54,385 nt of DNA. Source: Deltaproteobacteria bacterium YD0425bin51. GTDB lineage: Bacteria > Desulfobacterota > Desulfobacteria > Desulfobacterales > YD0425bin51. Numbering within the stretch: position 1 is the first letter of the stretch; each line of letters starts with the position of its first letter. The notes below the pieces were generated by a model. It saw only the letters and a list, made by a program, of their open reading frames with translations, did not search any database and was not told the origin of the DNA. The translations under genes were made by a program, and so were the position numbers. Location: the NCBI GenBank assembly GCA_002753225.1, contig PDZS01000031.1, forward strand, positions 1 through 54,385, written 5' to 3'. Shown here one piece after another: positions 9,139 to 16,707 of this stretch.

Positions 9139-10329
9139 ATCAAAAAACTATTTATTTTTTTTGTTATATTATTATTTATTTCAGGATGCGTTGGAGTTCA
9201 AGAAATTTCTAAAGTTGATTCTCCTTCTCTTTTAAAGCTTTCACTGAATGAGTATCCAGAAATAGAAGATGACATAGTTTATGAGGGATTGTCTGAAGCT
9301 TTACTGCAAAGTTTAGCTTATTTTAAAAGACTTCCTTTAGAAAAAAAATTCTATTTTGGAGAAGATCACTATACTTCGTCTCATATTATTAGATCTTTAG
9401 AGCTGTTTTTAGAATTTGTTAAAAAAAAACCATCAAGAGGGGAATTAAGTTCATTTATTAAATCTAATTATTTTATCTATAAATCTCAGGGAGCTTCAAA
9501 AAATTCTGAAGTTCTTTTTACAGGATATTATGAACCAATTTTAGAAGGAAGCATAGATAAAAGAGGAGATTATAAATATCCAATATACGCTTTACCAAAC
9601 GATTTAATCACAATTGAACTTTCACAGTTTTCAGATAAATTCAAAGGTCAAAAAATAATTGCAAGATATGATGGAAAATCTGTTTTGCCATATTATGACC
9701 GTCTTGAAATAGATTACAAAGGAGTAATATCTGATAATGCAAATGTACTTGCATGGTTAAAAGATCCTGTTGATCTTTTTTTTCTTCATATTCAAGGCTC
9801 TGGAATAATTAATCTATTGAACGGAGGAACTATTAGAGTTCATTATCATGCAGCAAATGGAAGACCATACAGAAGTATAGGAAATCTGCTGATTCAGGAT
9901 GGAAAAATTCCAAAATCTGAGATGTCTATGCAAGCTATAAAAAAATATTTAAATGAACATCCTGAAGAGATTCCAATGGTTTTAAGCTATAATCAGAGCT
10001 ATGTTTTTTTTAAAATCGAAAAAGATGGACCTCTTGGTTGTATAGATGTTAAATTGATTCCACATAGAGCTATTGCTCTTGATCAAAAAAAATATCCTTC
10101 AGGATCCCTTGCTTTTATAATGACACAAAAACCTCTTATAAATGAAAGCGGAAATATATATAAATGGGTTAATTTTGGTAGATTTGTTCTGAATCAGGAT
10201 ACAGGCGGAGCAATACAAGGAGCAGGACGGGCAGATTTATTTTTTGGAAATGGAAGAGATTCAGAAATTGCTGCTGGAAATATGAAGCATAAAGGGGAAC
10301 TATATTTTATTATTATGAAAGACATATGA
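9139..10329 (+). CDS. mltA: Membrane-bound lytic murein transglycosylase A, apparent ATC start
   Basis: Outer-membrane lipoprotein that cleaves peptidoglycan glycan strands to 1,6-anhydro products. The MltA domain (FTGYYEPILEGS, then YDRLEIDYKG) is followed by the C-terminal 3D domain with QDTGGAIQGAGRADLFFG, carrying the catalytic aspartates. The first conventional start (TTG at 9289) would remove the signal peptide. Upstream in frame is a clean lipoprotein signal, KKLFIFFVILLFISGC, with no stop and no ATG, GTG or TTG. The only well-placed initiation codon is ATC at 9139-9141, 8 bases after AAAGGGG and 4 bases after the previous stop. That start gives 396 residues. Confidence 0.85.
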   Translation: MKKLFIFFVILLFISGCVGVQEISKVDSPSLLKLSLNEYPEIEDDIVYEGLSEALLQSLAYFKRLPLEKKFYFGEDHYTSSHIIRSLELFLEFVKKKPSRGELSSFIKSNYFIYKSQGASKNSEVLFTGYYEPILEGSIDKRGDYKYPIYALPNDLITIELSQFSDKFKGQKIIARYDGKSVLPYYDRLEIDYKGVISDNANVLAWLKDPVDLFFLHIQGSGIINLLNGGTIRVHYHAANGRPYRSIGNLLIQDGKIPKSEMSMQAIKKYLNEHPEEIPMVLSYNQSYVFFKIEKDGPLGCIDVKLIPHRAIALDQKKYPSGSLAFIMTQKPLINESGNIYKWVNFGRFVLNQDTGGAIQGAGRADLFFGNGRDSEIAAGNMKHKGELYFIIMKDI

Positions 10330-10349
10330 ACTCGTATCAATACGAGTTC
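10328..10349. terminator. Hairpin between convergent mltA and phaC-like genes
   Basis: A perfect 9-bp stem (GAACTCGTA with TACGAGTTC) with a TCAA loop lies directly at the mltA stop and 14 bases from the end of the convergent gene. It has only short T tracts on either side, so it probably acts as a weak bidirectional terminator. Confidence 0.6.
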
Positions 10350-10362
10350 ATATAATTCTTTG

Positions 10363-11586
10363 TTAGTTTGATCTTTCTGCAAGCCAACCTGAGCTTGTTT
10401 CCCATAAATGCTCTGGTGCCTGATTTCCTATAATTACGCCAACATGACCGCCAGGAACTACAGAGAATTTTTTGTCTTGCGAAGATACCACATCTAAAAT
10501 TTTTTGCGCGGAAACTATAGGAACAATCTGATCTGTTTTACCTGCAAAAGAAAGCATTGAACAATTAATACTCTTTAATTTGGCTTCTTTTGAGCCTATA
10601 TTCATACTTCCTTCACGGGCTAATTTATTTGCAAGCCCCATCTGAACAATAATGTCCTGCAATGTATTTCCTGGATAATCTAAAAGATTATTAATCCAAT
10701 GGCTTAAACTTTCATGGGCAACCACATAGTCTCTGTCCCATAAATTTAAAAGTAAATCAAGTTGGCTCTTAATTACTCCAGCAGGATTTGTCAAATTGAA
10801 TCCTATCGTTCCTAAAAAGCCCGGCAAATGCAGATATTTAGGGTCTATATCTTTTAAGGATATGTTAAGACGCCGGGCTATCTTATGCGCTGGCAATCCT
10901 ACCACTGATAAAACTTTTCCAGCAGCTCCCATTTGATGCATATCAATAGGGCTTGCAATAGTGACAATATTTTTAATCTTATCATCCTCATGAGCTGATG
11001 TATATAAAAGAGAAAATAAACCTCCCATGCAGTAGCCGTATAATGATAACTCTTCACTTCCGCTGTCTCTTCTGATAGTTGCCATTGCAGCTGCCATCCA
11101 TCTTAAAATATAGTCTTCGAATGAAAGATGAGAATGACTCTTATCAGGTTCGCCAAAATCAACTAAATAAACATCAAATCCTTTAGCAAGAAAAAAACGG
11201 GCTAAACTTCGCTCAGGATATAGATCAAAAGCAAATCCAGGTGCTAGAAGAGGAGGAATAAATACTAAAGGAACTCTATATGTTCGATCTTTAACCACTA
11301 AAGTTTTATCTCCAATCTTAATCATTTTTTCTTTTAATGGGGAGTAATGCAATATAGATAATAGATCATCTTTGTAGATTACTTCATGCTCTGTTATTCC
11401 TGTTTTATTTAGAGCTTCTTTATCTATCATGCGCTCTAGCCCGTTTACTACTGACATGAGCATTTTTAAACCTATAGTATCCAATGTTTTAGAAATACTA
11501 TTAGTTCTATTTATACCTGTAAGCAATAATTTTAAAAATAACATCTCTGATATTTGTGATAAATTATTCTTAAATAAATTAAACAT
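10363..11586 (-). CDS. phaC: Polyhydroxyalkanoate synthase-like alpha/beta hydrolase
   Basis: Predicted PHA synthase, which polymerises hydroxyacyl-CoA into storage polyester. The 407-residue protein has the PhaC-type lipase box with cysteine instead of serine (YGYCMGG, Cys186), a catalytic Asp in FAGKTDQIVP (about 354) and His in VPGGHVGVIIG (about 382). Length fits class III PhaC better than class I. No PhaE or phasin gene is visible nearby, so it could instead be a related acyltransferase. A strong Shine-Dalgarno (AAAGGTGG) precedes the ATG. A small gene is divergently transcribed. Confidence 0.8.
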   Translation of the reverse strand: MFNLFKNNLSQISEMLFLKLLLTGINRTNSISKTLDTIGLKMLMSVVNGLERMIDKEALNKTGITEHEVIYKDDLLSILHYSPLKEKMIKIGDKTLVVKDRTYRVPLVFIPPLLAPGFAFDLYPERSLARFFLAKGFDVYLVDFGEPDKSHSHLSFEDYILRWMAAAMATIRRDSGSEELSLYGYCMGGLFSLLYTSAHEDDKIKNIVTIASPIDMHQMGAAGKVLSVVGLPAHKIARRLNISLKDIDPKYLHLPGFLGTIGFNLTNPAGVIKSQLDLLLNLWDRDYVVAHESLSHWINNLLDYPGNTLQDIIVQMGLANKLAREGSMNIGSKEAKLKSINCSMLSFAGKTDQIVPIVSAQKILDVVSSQDKKFSVVPGGHVGVIIGNQAPEHLWETSSGWLAERSN

Positions 11587-11681
11587 ACGACACCACCTTT
11601 CTTTTTAATTGTCATTGCTATATGTATTAAAAGATATTATTTATAGTCTATATTTTTTTTATAAAGGAGGTCAATATAATA

Positions 11682-11861
11682 ATGAAAGATATTGAAGAGC
11701 ATGTGCTTAAAGCGTCTAAAGAGATTCTTGTTAAATTTATAGAAATAGGACGAGTTTCTCCAACAACATTTCAGGAATCATTTAAAAGCATTTATACAAC
11801 TATCTATGAAACAATAGAAGGTGTTAAAAATGAAAATGTTAAAAACAAAGGGGGGGAGTAA
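11682..11861 (+). CDS. Small protein resembling a MucR/Ros N-terminal domain
   Basis: A 59-residue open frame behind a near-perfect Shine-Dalgarno (AAAGGAGGTCAATATAAT). The protein reads as helices, with ASKEILVKFIEIGRVSPTTF followed by FKSIYTTIYETI, ending in a charged tail. The pattern of a helix, a short turn with SP, then a helix ending near an aromatic residue resembles the N-terminal oligomerisation part of MucR/Ros regulators, but no zinc finger follows. This is inference from pattern only. It lies between the phaC-like gene and the RiPP island and is transcribed divergently from phaC. Confidence 0.6.
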   Translation: MKDIEEHVLKASKEILVKFIEIGRVSPTTFQESFKSIYTTIYETIEGVKNENVKNKGGE

Positions 11862-11965
11862 TTTGACCCAATATTCATATAATCTATTAATCAAATTTTC
11901 AGGAGATGCTATCAATGGCTGCATAGGGGATTTTGCGACGTGTATATACTCATGGTCATACTTCT

Positions 11966-12736
11966 CTACTGACAGTTTCCTATATCTGATTTGATAAGTT
12001 TTGCATAAGTTCCGCCGTTTTTAATCATTAAATCATGTGTACCACGCTCAACTACTTTACCATTAGAAAGGACAATAATTTCATCACAATCTCTTATTGT
12101 GCTCAAACGGTTAGCTACAATTAAAAGTGAACAGCCTCTTTCTCTTAAATTGTCATCAATCTTTTTTTCAGTAATAGGATCAAGAGCGCTGGTTGCTTCA
12201 TCTAAAATGATGATACTTGGATTTATGGTCAAAGCTCTTGCTATTTCTAACCTCTGGTGCTGTCCACCGGAAAAATTGCTTCCGCCTTCTGCTATCTTGC
12301 TCTCATATCCTCCGGGCCTAGATGCAATATCTTCATGTATGCATGCATCCTTTGCATCGCGAATAATCTGGGGTTCAGGAACAGTATGATCCCACATGGT
12401 CAGGTTTTCTATTACAGTCCCTTCAAACATGAATATGTTTTGATCAACCATTGCTACAGAATTGGCAACAATATTTCTTGGTATATCGTAATTATGCATT
12501 CCATCAAAAAGTATATCGCCAGACCATCGATAATAAAGACCGCTGAAAATTTTTGCTATGGTTGATTTACCTGAACCTGAACTGCCAACAATTGCTATAC
12601 GTCCTCCTTTTTTTAATGTAATAGAAAAATTTTCAATAAGGGGTAAAGATAGTTTTCTATAGCCAAATGTTATGTTTTTAATTTCAACATGTCCGGAAAG
12701 TTTAACAGGATAATTGCAAGTTTTGTTTTCAGGCAT
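11966..12736 (-). pseudogene. NHLM-type peptide exporter, detached ATPase domain
   Basis: ATP-binding half of an NHLM-type bacteriocin ABC transporter, which would normally export modified RiPPs. The fragment carries Walker [10 protein letters not shown] (51-59), Q-loop VDQN, signature FSGGQHQR, Walker [13 protein letters not shown] and a D-loop. The switch histidine is replaced: VANRLSTI has Asn209 (codon at 12110-12112) where VAHRLSTI is expected. The in-frame sequence continues upstream to about 12775 before a stop. The membrane domain that should precede it is missing, and the N-terminal part of the same transporter lies 150 bases upstream beyond a transposase remnant. I read this as a broken gene, though the ATPase could still be translated. 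Confidence 0.82.
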
Positions 12737-12765
12737 ATCATTGAATTTAGCAAATAAGTGAAAAA

Positions 12766-12888
12766 ATGAGACTGACTATTGAAAAAGAAAAAGAGATTGA
12801 GAGGAATAAAATTGAAGCATATGCTGTTAATCACCTCCCAATAATCAAAGAATTTCCTATAAAGCTAGGACTAGTTGAAGCAATTAAT
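12766..12888 (+). mobile_element. Transposase 5' remnant, IS1634/DUF4277-like
   Basis: An ATG-started frame reads EKEIERNKIEAYAVNHLP, then IIKEFPIKLGLVEAIN. This matches the characteristic N-terminal segment of IS1634-type transposases (DUF4277), as I remember the family. Similarity ends at about 12885, where the frame runs into antisense exporter sequence. Only about 120 bases of the element remain and no terminal inverted repeat could be defined. It sits exactly between the two halves of the exporter gene, on the opposite strand, so insertion plus deletion probably removed the exporter's membrane domain. Confidence 0.7.
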
Positions 12889-13552
12889 CAGGGATCACAG
12901 TGTCAAAAACGATTCCTGCTACAATGGGTGTAATCAATCCCAAAATAGAACCACACAAGCTCATTGTAATAACTATCCAGAGTTCCCCCTTGCATTTCCA
13001 AAAAGCAAATTTTATGATTTCCTTCCCCTTTAGAATTTTCTGAGGAAAAGAACGGTAAAACATTTGGGCAAAAGGGGCGATGGTTTTTGCGACTTTTGAA
13101 TTTATTTCGGTAATTATGCCGTTTTTAACGTCGTGCAATCTATAACGACCAGGAGATGCAGGAATAAGAGCAACAGGCCTTTTATCTTCTTCGATACAGG
13201 CAAGCAAAGGTCCATTATCGTCATGCCACCATTCATCTTTAAGTGCCACCTGACGAACCCGAAAACCGGATGTCCGGGCAATAATATCCATGCGATTTGA
13301 GTGAGAGGCAAAAGATTTTGCAGGCTTGTGAATTTCTATCCCTAAATATTTTCCAATCAGAGAACATGCCATAAAAAGCGCATCATCATCTGCATCATCT
13401 GAAGTAAAAGACTCATCATGCGGATTTAAGATATTGATGAAGCGGGTCAGAGAATCTCTCATCACTGCAGAATCATGTTCTGCCTTCTGCTGTAAGCGCT
13501 TTCTTTCTTCTGCTTCTGCAAACTCAATATTATTATTGATTCCGGATATCAT
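12884..13552 (-). pseudogene. NHLM-type peptide exporter, N-terminal part (truncated)
   Basis: 222-residue N-terminal part of an NHLM_ABC2-type exporter. The soluble N-terminal domain has the typical features DDDALFMACSLIGKYLGIEI, FRVRQVALKDEWW and YRLHDVKNG. It is followed by the first membrane segment, LWIVITMSLCGSILGLITPI. The frame breaks right after GIVFDTVIP, a conserved point in this family, where sequence switches to the transposase remnant. The ATPase lies downstream on the same strand. The gap corresponds to the loss of most of the transmembrane domain. It lies 87 bases downstream of a precursor gene, the expected position for its exporter. Confidence 0.82.
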
Positions 13553-13639
13553 CCTAATGCTTTGCCTTCAGTTTAATTTTTTCTTAATTCTTGCATGTTC
13601 AAATCACCTAGCAAATCATAAATCACATATTTATTCTAC

Positions 13640-14074
13640 TTACCACCCCACGTTGGCATCCAATGTTACAGCACAATTGTCTCCACTAGCCGCACCATAA
13701 ATTGAAACAAAAAGGCATGAAAATCCCAAAGTTACCGCGCTAAGTGCAAAAGCCCCTACAGCACTTCCCCCTGCAATCTGCTCCAATTCCTCCATGGAAA
13801 GCTCTTTAGAGCTTTTCATGCTTTCGATTTTCTGTTGGAAAAACGCGCTTAAATCATCTGCCTTAAAGTCAAATCCCTTTTCATTAGCAATATTAACAAC
13901 TTCCTGCAATACTTTTTGTACGTTCTCCTGCTTAACAAATCCACTTCCATTATCTGGCATTTTAACCTGCTCTGTCTGGGTTGCCAGTGATGTGATAGCT
14001 TTTTTCAGCATTTCACGTAAATTTTGATCTTCGTTAGTCATTTTTACAAATTTTTCGATTTCTTGAGAATTCAT
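13640..14074 (-). CDS. Nif11-type RiPP precursor peptide 1
   Basis: 144-residue precursor. The leader resembles the Nif11 domain (EKFVKMTNEDQNLREMLKKA, NEKGFDFKADDLSAFF) and ends in LSMEELEQIAGG, a double-glycine cleavage site at residue 103. The predicted 41-residue core is rich in Ala, Gly, Ser, Val and Phe. It contains two cysteines (core positions 17 and 31), six Ser/Thr in Ser1, Ser9, Thr12, Ser16, Ser21 and Ser27, plus Thr34, and ends in Trp. Cysteine spacing and eleven core positions match the second precursor exactly. Shine-Dalgarno GGAGATCGCT precedes the ATG. It lies 40 bases downstream of the radical SAM gene and upstream of the broken exporter. Confidence 0.88.
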   Translation of the reverse strand: MNSQEIEKFVKMTNEDQNLREMLKKAITSLATQTEQVKMPDNGSGFVKQENVQKVLQEVVNIANEKGFDFKADDLSAFFQQKIESMKSSKELSMEELEQIAGGSAVGAFALSAVTLGFSCLFVSIYGAASGDNCAVTLDANVGW

Positions 14075-14114
14075 AGCGATCTCCTTTTTTTAATTTTATT
14101 ATATTAACTACATT

Positions 14115-15394
14115 CTAAAGTACTTTTGATTCGATATTAAATCTGCTCCATTTTTTAATCTCTGATTCTGATTCTTTAATCAGCAATTTAAATCCTGCCA
14201 TAAATTCATCTCTTTTCATAACGCCATACTGATTTTCATTTCTTTTAAACCAGCGTTCAAATACCAGATGCCTGGTATCGTAATACATCCAGTCTCTTTC
14301 GAAAATACGTTTTTGAGTTTCTAACTGCTCATTGATCTTTGTTCCTGGAAATGGTGTAAGGATTGAGATATATACTCCATCCGGCTGAATATGTTGAATA
14401 AAGGAGAGCATTTGCTCAAAAGCATCAGCAGGCTCAAAATCAAATCCTAGCATAAGTAAAAGGCGTATTTTGATATTGGAAAATTTTTTGATTTTTTCAA
14501 ATATATCAATCGGGTTAATTCCCATGATCCCTTTCTTTTCAAGGCTGAGACCATCCCGGAACGGTGATTCGACTCCAATTATCAATTTGACATCTCCAAC
14601 CGAATTGATAAGTTCTAAAAAAGATTCATCATTTAGTGACGCAAGGTCAATTTGTGCAAGCCATTTAAAGCATTTACCATTTAATTCTTCTCTTACTCTT
14701 TGAAGCAGGATGCGATCCTGAGGCATTGAACCGAAAGCATCGCTTGTGAATGTTATTTGCAAGTCAGGATTGCCATCTAAAAGCTTTCTTATTTTTAGCT
14801 CATTTATAATTTCTTCCACTGGCCGATGTCTGTTTTTCCGGATATGATATGAATTGAGCAGTAACTGCACCCTAATGGGCAGCCCCTGCCATCAGATATC
14901 ATATTGTCACTAAGCTTTGCTGCATACTCATAGAATCTATCAGGAGCAAGCAGCAGGTTTTCCAATGATCCTGGCGGAGTAAAATATTTTTTTGCAAGCA
15001 ATCGTCCTTCATTATAATCAGACAATACATTTGTAAAGCTTCCGCCTTCAATCTCACCCTGTACAACAGAGCCATATTCAAGAAATTCTTCAGGGCATGC
15101 CGTAGGATGAATCCCTCCAAAAACCACATCATAAGCGCCTACCTGTTTTACCTTTTTTGCGATATATTTTGTCCTGGAGGCCTGTGCTGTCATAGCAGTA
15201 ATACAGACCAATGCGTCTTTTGCTATTCCGGGATCAAATGGGCCGTCTATGCGCTCGTCCCATATCCGGACAATAAAATTAGGGTTGTATTGAGCAGCAT
15301 ATGCTGCAAGACTGAGCAGAGCAGGCGAAATACTTGGAAAAAGCCCTGAAGGGAAGGAAGGATAAACAAGAAATACTCTCTTTTCTTTTTTCAT
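14115..15394 (-). pseudogene. B12-binding radical SAM enzyme, interrupted by a frameshift
   Basis: A cobalamin-binding radical SAM protein split across two frames. The first part (15394 down to 14804) has the B12-binding domain (VFGGIHPTACPEEFLEYG) and the cluster motif CPLGCSYC (Cys172, Cys176, Cys179). The second part continues the barrel (RHRPVEEIINELK, then VKLIIGVES and SILTPFPGT) down to 14115. The frames meet at a run of five T on the + strand (14833-14837); one more base would restore a single 426-residue protein reading ISGKNRHRPVEE. It may be a real mutation, a sequencing error, or slippage. Such enzymes methylate, epimerise or otherwise modify RiPPs; the reaction here is unknown. 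The gene starts 5 bases after the 368-residue gene. Confidence 0.82.
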
Positions 15395-15399
15395 AGGAT

Positions 15400-16506
15400 T
15401 TATTGTCCTTTACGCCTTAGCATCTGGTTTATCACTGAAGAATCTATCCAGGCATATCTGGTGGCAAGATATGCTTTGGCTTCTGTCGGTTCTGAATGAA
15501 TAAAATTTATTTTGATATGATATAAAAAATTTTCAAACGCATGTATATATTTAAACCCCGAATCGATTGCTGTTAAGAAATAATGTTCCGGCCAGTTTAT
15601 ATGATTCTCATACATGTGATGAAAGACCGGCCATTTTTTTATACCAGTGAGTTTTTCAGGTAAACCCAACTTGAGTTCATAAAGAAAATCGAGAAATTTA
15701 TACCATTCTTTGGGATGACCGATATCAGGACGAACTCTCACTTCAAAACCAACTTTATCACAGATACCTTGCGGCAGGATATCCAGATCTATATCAATAG
15801 CATGGGCAAAAACGGCTATTTTTTCAACGAAATCGGATAATATCCTTATATCGCAATTTAAGCCTATCTTTTCCAGGTAGCCAGCAATATCTTGTGATTT
15901 CAATCCTCTGATGCACAGCCGGATAAGATCTGATGCGCGGGAAAGCATGTTGCCGCACTGGAATACAAAGGCATAATCCGGGATATTTTGAATGCATTTC
16001 TCAATTAAATCCCATGATGCCTGCAAATATTTTTGGCCTGAAAGAATAGAAATGGCATCCTTCAAGAGCAGGCGCATTTTCTCTTTTGGCTTCTCAGATT
16101 GGGTCATACCAAAGAAAAAGGACGGATTTCCTGCAATATATGCTGCTTCTTCGTCATTTTGCGCTGTATGGCAGTCAAATTCAAGCCAGATATTATCAAC
16201 TCTTTCTTTCAGGATGCCATTTGTCCAGGCTTCGCCAAATTTCCTTATCAACTGCCATGAATGCGTTTCAAATCGATGACTGGCCTGTATTAGCTTTTGC
16301 CCTCCTGAAAGGGCTGAATGGATGCACAACAGAAAATCGCATGACGGAGCTGTTTCTCCTAACCGGCATTCAAAACCGAAAAATGAACTTAAATCCAAAG
16401 GTAGATAGGAAGCAATGGCTTGAATATGTTTAGCGCTCGTGACGCTGCATATTTCAGATGGCGAGTCTATAAGGGTATTGGCAACTGATCCAGTAAAATT
16501 GTCCAT
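15400..16506 (-). CDS. Unrecognised RiPP-cluster protein, 368 residues
   Basis: I do not recognise this family. The protein is soluble, without signal peptide or membrane segment. Features that may be conserved are FGFECRLGE, IWLEFDCHTAQ followed by PSFFFGM, GFEVRVRPDIGHPKEW and HHMYENHINWPEHYF. There are several His, Cys and Trp residues but no metal motif I can name, and no HExxH, ThiF-like or TfuA-like signature. It is the first gene of the - strand group containing the radical SAM enzyme, precursor 1 and the exporter, and is divergent from the YcaO gene. Its position makes it a candidate partner protein or modifying enzyme of the peptide pathway; that is inference. Confidence 0.7.
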   Translation of the reverse strand: MDNFTGSVANTLIDSPSEICSVTSAKHIQAIASYLPLDLSSFFGFECRLGETAPSCDFLLCIHSALSGGQKLIQASHRFETHSWQLIRKFGEAWTNGILKERVDNIWLEFDCHTAQNDEEAAYIAGNPSFFFGMTQSEKPKEKMRLLLKDAISILSGQKYLQASWDLIEKCIQNIPDYAFVFQCGNMLSRASDLIRLCIRGLKSQDIAGYLEKIGLNCDIRILSDFVEKIAVFAHAIDIDLDILPQGICDKVGFEVRVRPDIGHPKEWYKFLDFLYELKLGLPEKLTGIKKWPVFHHMYENHINWPEHYFLTAIDSGFKYIHAFENFLYHIKINFIHSEPTEAKAYLATRYAWIDSSVINQMLRRKGQ

Positions 16507-16530
16507 TTTTGAAATATCTTGAAAACAATT

Positions 16531-16551
16531 TATTGATTATTGATTATTGAT
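16531..16551. repeat. Three exact tandem heptamers (TATTGAT) in a divergent promoter region
   Basis: The heptamer TATTGAT is repeated three times without gaps and is followed by a degenerate fourth copy (GGATTGAT). The array lies 25 bases upstream of the - strand 368-residue gene and about 155 bases upstream of the YcaO start. It could be a regulatory binding array or simple slippage sequence. Confidence 0.6.
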
Positions 16552-16707
16552 GGATTGATAATAAATATTTTGGCAATTTTAATAACAATTTGTTTGTTTA
16601 TGATCAAATATAATATTTGCAGTCATGATAGATTTTTATTATGTTTGCAAATATTAAAAATTAAAGAGCCAATTTTCAGACAGCATTTAAAAAAGAAAAA
16701 TACACAT

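Noticed and set aside
13114..13311. A 65-codon - strand frame inside the exporter N-terminal gene
   Set aside because: It is an out-of-frame shadow of the exporter with no ribosome-binding site.
14804..14870. Programmed -1 frameshift as the normal mode for the radical SAM gene
   Set aside because: The run is only five A on the coding strand and no downstream pseudoknot was seen; mutation or sequencing error is simpler.
16540..16707. A 56-codon N-terminal extension of the YcaO frame from a TTG
   Set aside because: The extension is AT-rich, hydrophobic without family similarity, and has no Shine-Dalgarno; the ATG at 16708 matches a normal YcaO start.
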